Source: Mesolinea sp964536465
GTDB taxonomy: Bacteria; Chloroflexota; Anaerolineae; Anaerolineales; Anaerolineaceae
Direction: 5' to 3'
Length of the DNA stretch: 49,174 nucleotides
NCBI GenBank assembly: GCA_964536465.1
Contig: CAZHXQ010000004.1
Coordinates: forward strand, 1 to 49,174
In this document: one piece after another, positions 41,293-49,174 of the stretch
Layout of the letters: each line of letters begins with the position of its first letter
How positions within the stretch are numbered: position 1 is the first letter of the stretch
Program-made: the position numbers and the translations under genes
The notes under the pieces: model-generated
Databases searched by the model: none
Told to the model about the DNA's origin: nothing
The model's input: only the letters and a program-made list of their open reading frames with translations

Positions 41293-41321
41293 ATAATAAC
41301 ACATTGGGGGTCAGAAATCAA
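41293..41321 (-). promoter_or_regulatory. nusA operon promoter
   Basis: On the minus strand TTGATT (41316-41321), a 17-base spacer and TATTAT (41293-41298). The start would be near 41286, giving a leader of about 90 bases that holds the paired hairpins. Confidence 0.65.
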
Positions 41322-41347
41322 GTCATTTTTATGCTGAAATTGTGAGG

Positions 41348-41404
41348 AGGTCGATACCGCTGCTGGTGAAGGCAGATAAGGTCTGACCCGAATCTCGTCG
41401 ACCT
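41348..41404. other. Inverted-repeat-framed element between divergent promoters
   Basis: AGGTCGA (41348-41354) and TCGACCT (41398-41404) frame a 43-base interior with possible CAGA/TCTG and ACC/GGT stems. It lies in the non-coding stretch 41194-41532, between the nusA promoter and the alpha-glucosidase promoter. It could be an operator or a small structured RNA. The rest of the gap holds only the two promoters and the nusA leader hairpins. Confidence 0.3.
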
Positions 41405-41453
41405 AAATATGGTGACCAACATCCTTACCAAAAAGGAAAGGTTTACCCGATGC

Positions 41454-41481
41454 TTGTTATTCTCATTCCATCGAGTAAAAT
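41454..41481 (+). promoter_or_regulatory. Promoter of the alpha-glucosidase gene
   Basis: TTGTTA (41454-41459), a 16-base spacer and TAAAAT (41476-41481). The ribosome site GGAGG (41523-41527) precedes two adjacent ATG codons at 41530 and 41533. Confidence 0.55.
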
Positions 41482-41532
41482 CAAATTATAAATACACATA
41501 CTAAACACATATCCCATGAAGTGGAGGTCATG

Positions 41533-43155
41533 ATGACAGAAAACAAATTGTGGTGGAAGAACGGGATCATCTACCAGATCTATCCCCGCTCTTTTCAGGA
41601 TACAAACGGCGATGGGATCGGTGACCTGGCTGGAATCAGTCAACGCCTTGATTACTTGCAGGATTTGGGTATTGACGGTATCTGGCTCTCCCCCATCAAC
41701 CCTTCGCCAGATGTGGACTTTGGTTACGATGTAGCCGATTACCACACAATCGACCCCAAATATGGAAATCTGCAGGACTTTGAACACCTCCTTCAGGAAG
41801 CACATAAACGCGACCTGCATATCATAATGGACCTGGTGCTCAGCCACAGCTCAGACCAGCACCGCTGGTTCCAGGAGTCGCGTAAATCGGTGGATAACCC
41901 CTATCACGACTGGTATATTTGGCGTGACCCGGCGCCAGACGGAGGAGTTCCCAACAACTGGCTTTCGAATTTCGGAGGCAGTGCATGGGAATTTGATGAG
42001 AATTTAGGCAAATATTACTATCATATGTTTAATAAACACCAGCCCGATTTGAATTGGCGCAACCCCGAGGTACGTTCCACCATGCTGGATGTCTTCCGTT
42101 ATTGGTTGGATAAGGGTGTAGATGGCTTCAGGCTGGATGTTTTCAATAATTACTATCAGGACGAACATTTTCGCGACAACCCCCCAAGCGAAGGGTTCAG
42201 TATTCGCAAGTTGGTGCGAAAATTTGATGCCTATGATCACATATATGACAGCAACCAGCCCGAAATGATCGAGGTGGTTGAGGACATTCGTAAGATCATG
42301 GACAGTTACCCTGAGCGCTATGTCGTCGGCGAAACCTTTCTGGTGGATTCTGCCCAGGCCCGTACCTATATCGGACCCAACAGACTTCACGCCGGTTTCG
42401 ATTATGCTTTTTCCAACGCGCCTTTAAGTGCCAAAGCATACGGCAAAGCGATTCAATATTGGGATGCCCTGCACGGGGAGGATGCCTGGCCAAACTACTT
42501 CTTTAACAACCACGACACCTCCCGTTCAACCACCCGTTTTGCCAAAGGTGACAGTGATGCAATCCCAAAACTACTGCTGGCCATGCAGTTGACCGTGCGG
42601 GGAACGCCATATTTATATTACGGGGAAGAGATTGGGATGCGCGATATTAGCCTGACCCGCGCTCAAATTCAAGACCCCTTTGGCAAGCATTACTGGCCCT
42701 TTTACAAGGGGCGCGATGGCTGCCGTTCTCCCATGCAGTGGAGTGCCCAACCGAATGCCGGTTTCACCACCGGGGAACCCTGGCTGCCTGTAAACAAAGA
42801 CTACCAAGTCCGTAATGTCGCCTCTCAGAGTGGATCGCCGGCATCCATGCTCACCTTTTACAAAGAGTTGATTGCGCTGCGCAAAGCACACCCCGCTCTG
42901 AATGCTGGCAGCATTGAACTGATACAGGCTGATGACCCCGATCTTTTAATCTACCAGCGGACATTTGGCGATGAAAAAATGCTGATCGTGCTGAATTTCT
43001 CCGCGGAAATTGCCAATTATCAGTTGCCGACAGACGATTTCAACAAATGGGAGTTATTATATGCGGGTAATGAACCCTTAACCAGCCAGATGGTTGAAGA
43101 CAATTTACATCTTCCTGCCTACGGTTTTGCGATCCTCATCTCGAGATCGGAATAG
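41533..43155 (+). CDS. GH13 alpha-glucosidase / oligo-1,6-glucosidase-like
   Basis: A 540-residue cytoplasmic glycoside hydrolase (family GH13) with a TIM barrel and a C-terminal beta domain. Catalytic residues are the nucleophile D202 (FRLDVFN), the acid/base E267 (VVGETFLV) and D328 (NNHDTSR). A Ca-site DTNGDGIGD near the N-terminus and the IYPRSFQD start fit the alpha-glucosidase/oligo-1,6-glucosidase subgroup, which removes glucose from alpha-linked oligosaccharides. The ATG at 41533 is chosen over 41530 and the GTG at 41521 because of its spacing to GGAGG. No transporter or regulator is adjacent. Confidence 0.92.
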   Translation: MTENKLWWKNGIIYQIYPRSFQDTNGDGIGDLAGISQRLDYLQDLGIDGIWLSPINPSPDVDFGYDVADYHTIDPKYGNLQDFEHLLQEAHKRDLHIIMDLVLSHSSDQHRWFQESRKSVDNPYHDWYIWRDPAPDGGVPNNWLSNFGGSAWEFDENLGKYYYHMFNKHQPDLNWRNPEVRSTMLDVFRYWLDKGVDGFRLDVFNNYYQDEHFRDNPPSEGFSIRKLVRKFDAYDHIYDSNQPEMIEVVEDIRKIMDSYPERYVVGETFLVDSAQARTYIGPNRLHAGFDYAFSNAPLSAKAYGKAIQYWDALHGEDAWPNYFFNNHDTSRSTTRFAKGDSDAIPKLLLAMQLTVRGTPYLYYGEEIGMRDISLTRAQIQDPFGKHYWPFYKGRDGCRSPMQWSAQPNAGFTTGEPWLPVNKDYQVRNVASQSGSPASMLTFYKELIALRKAHPALNAGSIELIQADDPDLLIYQRTFGDEKMLIVLNFSAEIANYQLPTDDFNKWELLYAGNEPLTSQMVEDNLHLPAYGFAILISRSE

Positions 43156-43207
43156 GAGTTAATCGCTGGTCAGATCACGTTGGCCTGATTTCACTACTGC
43201 TGCCTGG

Positions 43208-45448
43208 GTGAGGGGCGCTGAACCGAGTTTACGATCGGTGCGCTCCTTGCCGCTGGAACGCTATTTCCCTCCTTATCAGAAGGGTATGGTCAGCAATTGG
43301 GTCAGCAAATATGTCCCTCCGGGATCCTACCTGCTCGACCCATTTGGGCAAAACCCTTTCACCACGCTGGAATTAGCGCGGGCCGGCTACCGTGTTTTAG
43401 TCTCTGCCAACAACCCGATAGCCGCCCTCACGCTAAGGATGCTTGCCAGCGCTCCCAGCCGCGAACTAATCGAACAGGCCCTGCTGCGGTTGAACCAAAA
43501 CCGTATGAGGGACGGCTCAACCCTTGAAGACTACCTGGAAAACTTCTACGGAATGGACTGTCCGAATCCGGAGTGTCAGGCTGGCACAAAATTTGAGGTC
43601 GACACTTTTATCTGGGAGGAAGATGGTGATCAACCTCACCTTGCGATAGGTGCCTGCACGGAATGTGGCCTCAGCGGCGAAATCGAGCTGACACCAGCCT
43701 TACTGGAAAGCCTCGGCAAGACCCCTTCTTACGCGCTGACTCGTTCGCAGATCTTGGAAAAAGTCGCCGGTCAGGACCCTCCGCTGAGACGGGTGATGGA
43801 AGAGGTCATCTCCTACTACAGTCCCCGCGCGTTGGTGGCTCTGCAAATCCTGCTTAATAAAATCGAAACCAGCAGCCTCGACCCACAGCAGATGCGGGTT
43901 TTGAAGGCTCTGTGGTTGACAGCTGCTGACCAGGCAAATCAACTTTGGATTTGGCCCAGGGGGAAAAACCGCCCCAAACAGTTAATTCGCCCCCCGATGT
44001 ATCAGGAAGCGAACGTATGGAGGGCTTTCGTGAGTTCTGCTACGCTTTGGGCTCAACCAGATAACGAGGTGACCCTGCGCGAATGGCCCAGGCGCGTGCC
44101 CCCCTCGGGTGGGATCAGCCTGTTTGAGGGCCGCCTGCGTGAATTGGCAGAAGCGCCTGAAGCCGGATTAATCAGTCTGGTGCAGACCTCACTGCCGAGA
44201 CGAAATCAGGCCTGGTGGAATCTTTCTGGCTTGTGGAGCGGCTGGCTCTGGGGCAAAGCTGGGGTCAAGACCCTGCGAAACAGCCTGCTGAAACAGCGTT
44301 ACGACTGGACCTGGCACAGCGTCGCTCTGAAAAAAGTGCTGACGCAGCTGCCCGGGTTAATTGAACAGGATCTCCCGATATTATTGTTAACCAGTGAACT
44401 GGATACGCTCTTTTTGCTCGCGGGTACTTTGGGAGCAAAAAGCGCTGGACTGAAGCTGCATTCTGCTGCTATCGATGGCGACAATGAAACTCTGCAATCT
44501 GTCTGGCATTTGCCAGCACCTTCTCAACAGGTATTCGTTGATCCCAAGCAGCAAGTCAGCATTAAAAGCAGTGGACAGCGCGTTCTAAGCCAGTTGGGTG
44601 AACCAGCGCACTGGCTGAGGCTGCTCACGTTTGTGGTTACTAATCAACTGGCAGCCGGGAATCTCGATAGCAGGCTCAGAACCGGTGAGACACTAAATGA
44701 CCTCGAGACAGAATTCGCCTCAGCTCTAAATGACCCCAGCGTCTTTCAGCGCTTCAACCCCGGACTGACACCGGAATCCGGATTGTACTGGCTGGCCAGG
44801 CCCGAAGGCAATTTGACCAGTATGGCGGACTTAACCGAAAAAATTGTAGTCGACCAGTTGCAAACCGAACTTTCGCTGACCTACGATGAATTATTCAGCA
44901 CCCTTTATGACCGCCTGGGTGGGGTTCTGACCCCGCCGGATGAGCTGGTTCAAATGGTGATCGAATCCTACGCGCAGGAAGAAAAAGAAGAAAACGGCAC
45001 GAACTACCGCATCCTTACCAGCGAAGCTGCTCTAAAACGCGCGGCAGACTTGAAAGAAATCCGCTCCCTTCTGGTAAACATCGCCGACACGCTCGCTTAT
45101 CGCAGCGAGACGCACCCCGATCGGATTGTATGGCTGGATCCTTCTGGGTCAGCTTTATTCCACTTCTTCCCCATTACAAATGCTCAGATAACAACAGTTA
45201 TGAGCCCGAACCTGCATTTGCCCGGCCGCAAGGTTATTGTACTTCCGGGAAGCCGCTCGAATCTGATTGCCTACAAACTCAAGCGTGACCCAAATCTGCG
45301 CATGCTCAATGGCGATGACTGGCAGCTGGTGAAATTTCGCCAACTGCGCAACCTCGCTGGCAACCCACTGTTGAACCGCGAGCTCTTCAATTCCCAGATC
45401 AGCGGCGATCCTCCGGAATATCACAGCTCACAACTGGCACTGTTTTAG
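43208..45448 (+). CDS. DNA-methyltransferase-like protein with eroded catalytic motifs
   Basis: A 746-residue protein. Residues 13-80 resemble the start of Zn-ribbon DNA methylases of the COG1743/DUF1156 kind: YLLDPFGQNPFTTLELARAG and VSANNPIAALTLRML. However, the SAM-binding DPFAGSGT is DPFGQNPF, the Asp of the D-x-N-P motif is replaced, and the catalytic PPY motif appears as TSLPRRNQ (327-334). The following NLSGLWSGWLWG still matches the family. A zinc ribbon is formed by C118, C123, C150 and C153. The C-terminal half (400-746) matches nothing I know. The GTG start is uncertain (the TTG at 43247 is an alternative). It may bind DNA or RNA without methylating. Confidence 0.72.
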   Translation: MRGAEPSLRSVRSLPLERYFPPYQKGMVSNWVSKYVPPGSYLLDPFGQNPFTTLELARAGYRVLVSANNPIAALTLRMLASAPSRELIEQALLRLNQNRMRDGSTLEDYLENFYGMDCPNPECQAGTKFEVDTFIWEEDGDQPHLAIGACTECGLSGEIELTPALLESLGKTPSYALTRSQILEKVAGQDPPLRRVMEEVISYYSPRALVALQILLNKIETSSLDPQQMRVLKALWLTAADQANQLWIWPRGKNRPKQLIRPPMYQEANVWRAFVSSATLWAQPDNEVTLREWPRRVPPSGGISLFEGRLRELAEAPEAGLISLVQTSLPRRNQAWWNLSGLWSGWLWGKAGVKTLRNSLLKQRYDWTWHSVALKKVLTQLPGLIEQDLPILLLTSELDTLFLLAGTLGAKSAGLKLHSAAIDGDNETLQSVWHLPAPSQQVFVDPKQQVSIKSSGQRVLSQLGEPAHWLRLLTFVVTNQLAAGNLDSRLRTGETLNDLETEFASALNDPSVFQRFNPGLTPESGLYWLARPEGNLTSMADLTEKIVVDQLQTELSLTYDELFSTLYDRLGGVLTPPDELVQMVIESYAQEEKEENGTNYRILTSEAALKRAADLKEIRSLLVNIADTLAYRSETHPDRIVWLDPSGSALFHFFPITNAQITTVMSPNLHLPGRKVIVLPGSRSNLIAYKLKRDPNLRMLNGDDWQLVKFRQLRNLAGNPLLNRELFNSQISGDPPEYHSSQLALF

Positions 45449-45502
45449 CCGCGCATTTTGCTTCCCGCTTGCCTGATCTCAACCCGATAGCATTGACAGT
45501 TC

Positions 45503-48500
45503 TTATGGCTCTGCTGTAGGTTCAACCGCAGGCGGCGTTGAAGTCGCTGTAGGGGCGGGAGGCGGAGTCGGAGTCGCGGTAGGTTCAGGAGGCAAGGTTG
45601 CCGTCATGGTCGGCGTCATGGTCACCGTGGGCGTCTGCGTGGGCGTGGGTGTGGGAACCTCAACCCTCATTACCCATTTTTTCTGTACTTCTGTGTTAAT
45701 GGTGGAGTGCAGTGTGACCCGCAGCGTGATGACATCGGCATCAATATCTTCCATATCCCAAGTCAGAATTTCGGCTGCTGAAGTGACCGGACGCGTGATC
45801 CAGTCCGGAGTGAGGGGGTACCACTCGTTTGGGTCTGGTCCTTTACCCCAATGAATCTTGAACTGTTTGAAGTTTGCGGTCGCGTCGATCACTCCGGCGA
45901 TCACAAAGGGGCTTTCCTTAATAGTGCCGTTTTCACTGACGCCAATTAATTCGATAATGGGACGAGGATCGTCCAGACGGCATTCTCTTTCTGGTTTAAT
46001 CACCAGTGGATCTGGAAATCCATTATTTCGGGCCCAGTCCCGCCCGGGTTGCGTGCCCAACCAGTCAATCGCGGATTCATCTTCGACATTGATGGTAAGC
46101 GCTTCTTTAGCGAACTCAGCACAGGCTGGGGAAGCCTGCAGGTTTGTCCAGGAGTCGATTGAGGTTTTCAACCAGAGATCCTGATCGGCCGGCAGAGGCG
46201 GCTGGTCTGAGGCGAAGATCTCGGTCTTATGCGAGGGGCAATACTCGCTGGGCTGCGCGCCGGAGACAGTGCAGATTGTGTAGTCAACGACATCTGATGG
46301 GCGCGGGAACGGGGTGGCAACACCGCCGTTATAGCGGTTGATGCCTGCTTTCATGATTCTGGCCCAGATTGGCGCAGCTCCTTCGACACCAGTGGTATTG
46401 ACCATTGGCGTGTAGTCGGCATTTCCAACCCAAACACCCACAACCAGATCGGGGGTATAGCCCAAGGTCCAGTTGTCGCGAAAGTCATTGGTGGTACCGG
46501 TTTTGGCTGCGGACGGGAAGGGCAAATTCAAAATCGAATTGATCCCAAACATTGGTGCTCGAGCGACTGGATCGGAAAGGATCGAAGATATCAGGTAGGT
46601 GTGAGCACTGCGGACAACCTGGTCGCCTGCTGGCGGCTGGTATTCGAAAAGCACATTTCCCTGGTGATCGACCACTTTAGTGATCGCAACCGGTGCGACC
46701 CTTCTTCCTTCATTGGCAAGCACCTGAAAAGCGCCGGTCAATTCAAGCAAACTGACCTCCCCGCCGCCCAGTGTCAGCGAAAGACCGTAATCTGGCCGGT
46801 TGAGGGAGGTGATCCCCAAACGTCGGGCAAAGTTGATAAAGCCATCCTGCTGAGGTGTGGCCGGGTCGTCATAAATGCCCACGTATTCCAGCGCTTTGAC
46901 TGCGGGGATATTATAAGAATTTGCCAGAGCATCTCTGACCAGCTGCGGTCCATGAAAACGTCCGTCATAGTTGATGGGTTCGTAATCAGGGCTGGTGTCA
47001 AACGGGTCGGTGGAAGGTCTGAACTTAGTGGGGACATCCCAAATCAGTGTCGAAGGATTCCAATCCTTTTCAAAGGCGGCAAGATAGGTAAGCGGTTTGA
47101 TGGCAGAACCAGGTTGACGGGTATGGGTAAGCGCCATATTAACCTGACCGCTGATAGCGGCATTATGGAAATCTGCCGAACCGACCATCGAGAGGATCTC
47201 TCCATTAGAGGGGTTCATGACCAGGGCTGCGCCATTGGTGGCATTTTTCCCTGCCATTTGTGCCAGCTGATCTTTGACCGCCTGTTCAGCTTCGCGCTGC
47301 ATGTCGGGGTCAATGGTCGTGTAAACCGTAAAGCCCGATCGATAAATTGTCTGAGCGTCAAACTGTGACTCCAGTAGCGATTGAACAAACACCACCCAAT
47401 GAGGAAATTGCATGCCGATATCGCGCTTGGTAAACTCATAACTTTCAAGCGCGTCTGAGGCTTCAATGGTCTGGATGGCGTCAACACAGACTGGTTCCAG
47501 GTTTTCGCCGATATGAATACAACCAGTTTCGTTGCTCAACTTATACATCAGCACCAAAACCGTTTTGAAGCGATTTATGGTTGCCTCACGGTTATTGTAG
47601 ACATCATAAACAGCTGGCGCCTGGGGAATGCCAGCCAGGAAGGCTGATTGCCATAAATTCAGGTCAGCAGCCGTAGTGTTGAAATAGGTTGCGGATGCGG
47701 CTTCCACCCCGTAAGAGAGATTGCCATAGAAAATTTCGTTGAGATACAGCTCGAGCACCTGTTCCTTGGTGTAACGGCGGGTAATTTCCGCCGAAAGAAT
47801 GATCTCGCGCGCCTTTCGCTCATAAGTGACGTCATACCGCTCTTCGGTCAGCAGAAGCAGCCTCGCTAACTGCTGCGTGATGGTCGACGCGCCTGAGACT
47901 ATCTCTCCGGAGGTATAGTTGGAATACAAGGCCCGTGTCAGCGCGATCAGGTCAAAACCTGGATGGTTATAGTATTCCTTGTCTTCGGTCGCAATTGTCG
48001 CCGCGATCAGATAGGGAGAAATGCGCTCGAGCGGTACATAGGTGCGCTTGCCCGCGTTGGGATCGACGATTTCGTAGAGGATATTCCCGTTTCGATCAAG
48101 AATATAGGTGGTTTCAAACTGCGAAGCTCTATTCTGCAGTTCATCCACCGAAGGGAGTGTGCTTGCGATTTCCAGATATCTTGAAATGGCAAAAATGCCA
48201 CCAACGAGCAGTACTAACAGTAAAACAATAAAAGCGATCAGGACGCCACGCCCCAGGCAGCCTTTTTTCTTTTTCGTTCGGGCAGGGGGGAGCGGGGGTT
48301 TACCACCAACAGGGGTGGGCTGGGTTTTGCCGCCCCGGGAAGCCTCGGTTGGACGCGAGTAGACTGGGGTTGGCTTGCCGCGGGCGACCACCGACACAGG
48401 TTGCGTGTCGTGAGACACTTCGGCTATCGCCGGTGTAAAGGCAACCGGGTTGAGTAGTGTCGCCTGCGGGTCAACCTCGCCGACAGTCTCAGGCAAAATT

Positions 48501-48886
48501 TCTTCTGCCAGCGGCTGATTGACCGGGGTTTCGGGAGGAATGGTCTCAACAAAATCCCCGTCCATTTCCGGTCTGACCGGTTCGGAAACCTGAGTTTCTT
48601 GTGGGGAAGGCGGCTCGATCGCCCAATGACCGGTTTTGAATTCGTCGCCGGGGTTGGTGTAGGCATTTTGACCGTTCAACTCTTCGAGACTAATGGGAGT
48701 AAGATGAAAATCATCCAGTTCCCAGAAGTGTGAGCCCGGGTCAGTAGTATCGGGGCCGGCTTCATTGGGCTGCTCATCAGGCTTTGTTTCCGGTTGGCTG
48801 CTGGGGTTGCTTTCGCTCCACTCCTGGGCATCCTCATTCAAGGGGTTGGTTGGATTTTCTTCTTCAGGCATCTGATTTGTTTTCAT
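45503..48886 (-). CDS. Class A penicillin-binding protein (PBP1a-type)
   Basis: A 1127-residue bifunctional peptidoglycan synthase. Residues 1-205 form an acidic, Pro-rich cytoplasmic region, unusually long for the family. One transmembrane helix (about 213-235) follows. The GT51 glycosyltransferase (about 285-450) has the catalytic E301 in EDKEYYNHPGFD, then GASTITQQL. The transpeptidase has S594 in GSAIKP, SYN (657-659) and KTGT (795-798). An Ig-like region (about 970-1060) precedes a Pro/Thr-rich tail (1075-1127). A TGTTAAAAT extended -10 and GAAGGAAGAG ribosome site lie upstream, divergent from the partial gene at 48977. Confidence 0.94.
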   Translation of the reverse strand: MKTNQMPEEENPTNPLNEDAQEWSESNPSSQPETKPDEQPNEAGPDTTDPGSHFWELDDFHLTPISLEELNGQNAYTNPGDEFKTGHWAIEPPSPQETQVSEPVRPEMDGDFVETIPPETPVNQPLAEEILPETVGEVDPQATLLNPVAFTPAIAEVSHDTQPVSVVARGKPTPVYSRPTEASRGGKTQPTPVGGKPPLPPARTKKKKGCLGRGVLIAFIVLLLVLLVGGIFAISRYLEIASTLPSVDELQNRASQFETTYILDRNGNILYEIVDPNAGKRTYVPLERISPYLIAATIATEDKEYYNHPGFDLIALTRALYSNYTSGEIVSGASTITQQLARLLLLTEERYDVTYERKAREIILSAEITRRYTKEQVLELYLNEIFYGNLSYGVEAASATYFNTTAADLNLWQSAFLAGIPQAPAVYDVYNNREATINRFKTVLVLMYKLSNETGCIHIGENLEPVCVDAIQTIEASDALESYEFTKRDIGMQFPHWVVFVQSLLESQFDAQTIYRSGFTVYTTIDPDMQREAEQAVKDQLAQMAGKNATNGAALVMNPSNGEILSMVGSADFHNAAISGQVNMALTHTRQPGSAIKPLTYLAAFEKDWNPSTLIWDVPTKFRPSTDPFDTSPDYEPINYDGRFHGPQLVRDALANSYNIPAVKALEYVGIYDDPATPQQDGFINFARRLGITSLNRPDYGLSLTLGGGEVSLLELTGAFQVLANEGRRVAPVAITKVVDHQGNVLFEYQPPAGDQVVRSAHTYLISSILSDPVARAPMFGINSILNLPFPSAAKTGTTNDFRDNWTLGYTPDLVVGVWVGNADYTPMVNTTGVEGAAPIWARIMKAGINRYNGGVATPFPRPSDVVDYTICTVSGAQPSEYCPSHKTEIFASDQPPLPADQDLWLKTSIDSWTNLQASPACAEFAKEALTINVEDESAIDWLGTQPGRDWARNNGFPDPLVIKPERECRLDDPRPIIELIGVSENGTIKESPFVIAGVIDATANFKQFKIHWGKGPDPNEWYPLTPDWITRPVTSAAEILTWDMEDIDADVITLRVTLHSTINTEVQKKWVMRVEVPTPTPTQTPTVTMTPTMTATLPPEPTATPTPPPAPTATSTPPAVEPTAEP

Positions 48887-48964
48887 ATTTTCTCTTCCTT
48901 CACTAACCTCGATTTTAACATATCAGCAGGCTTCCCGGTTTTATGTCAAATCAACAGCAGCATA

Positions 48965-48970
48965 TATAAT
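48965..48970 (+). promoter_or_regulatory. -10 element (TATAAT), leaderless type
   Basis: A perfect TATAAT is followed by six bases (AGGGGA) and the GTG start at 48977. Transcription would start at or next to the GTG, as at 5410 and 13387. Confidence 0.5.
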
Positions 48971-48976
48971 AGGGGA

Positions 48977-49174
48977 GTGAACATCGGTCCTTTTTTCAGT
49001 AAAGACGCTATCAGCCTTACCTTGGCTGCGGATCAGCACTTCCTCGAGAGCCCTTCCGAACTCGACCTGGTCTGGCAGTTAGAAACCGAGGAGTGCGCCC
49101 CAGTCAGCCTGATGAGCACGTTGGGTCTACAGGCGCAAAGCTTTCAAATCATGCCACAGGTCAGCCTTAATAAG
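48977..49174 (+). CDS. Unknown protein, N-terminal part (runs off window)
   Basis: An open frame of 66 codons from the GTG to the end of the window, starting MNIGPFFSKDAISLTLAAD. The start is supported by the -10 element six bases before it. There is no signal peptide. The visible residues do not identify a family; no function is proposed. It is divergent from the PBP1a-type gene. Confidence 0.55.
   Translation, partial: MNIGPFFSKDAISLTLAADQHFLESPSELDLVWQLETEECAPVSLMSTLGLQAQSFQIMPQVSLNK

Noticed and set aside
46601..47368. A 255-codon plus-strand frame inside the penicillin-binding protein gene
   Set aside because: The translation is low in complexity and lacks domains, while the opposite strand encodes clear transpeptidase motifs; it is a shadow frame.

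Overview
This window looks like chromosomal DNA from a Chloroflexota bacterium, most likely class Anaerolineae. That is an inference from gene content: many Pro/Thr-rich lipoproteins, LysM/M23 surface proteins, membrane H+-pyrophosphatase, ThyX in place of ThyA, an archaeal-type ProS, and the general look of the proteins. No rRNA gene, insertion sequence, prophage or CRISPR array is visible. Genes are dense, and most gaps are under 150 bases.

Layout. 1-5.1 kb (minus strand): a truncated metallophosphoesterase and a DUF3048 lipoprotein, then cobalamin-dependent metH. The metH leader carries a terminator-like hairpin. 5.4-9.9 kb (plus): a tightly packed run of a small membrane protein, selA, an M24 peptidase, tsaD and an OsmC-like protein. 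10-19.8 kb: an envelope cluster. Two paralogous M1-type metallopeptidase lipoproteins flank a four-LysM/M23 protein. Three tandem paralogues on the minus strand combine LysM, a central domain and a LasA-type (M23A) peptidase domain with an aspartate-rich loop. 20-25.3 kb: a GT4 glycosyltransferase, tRNA-Leu(CAG), an FtsB/DivIC-like protein, a coupled MazG-like/LOG pair, proS and a HEAT-like protein. 25.3-32 kb: small lipoproteins, a C39-like protein with a membrane partner, an esterase, hppA with an unknown upstream gene, and a short lipoprotein.

32.1-41.2 kb (minus) holds the conserved nusA-ylxR-infB-rbfA-nrnA-truB-ribF locus for transcription, translation and RNA maturation, followed by a double-domain ThyX. 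rimP is absent from its usual place before nusA, and the nusA leader contains two mutually exclusive hairpins. 41.5-49.2 kb: a GH13 alpha-glucosidase, a protein resembling a DNA methyltransferase whose catalytic motifs are eroded, a class A penicillin-binding protein with long disordered ends, and the start of an unknown gene.

The points most worth a second look are: (1) the tandem ThyX, whose two halves each keep a different part of the ThyX signature; (2) the eroded methyltransferase-like protein; (3) the three M23A paralogues with their aspartate-rich loop and possible inactive lysozyme-like domain; (4) the nusA leader; and (5) -10 elements lying 6-9 bases before start codons at six genes, which predicts widespread leaderless mRNAs.
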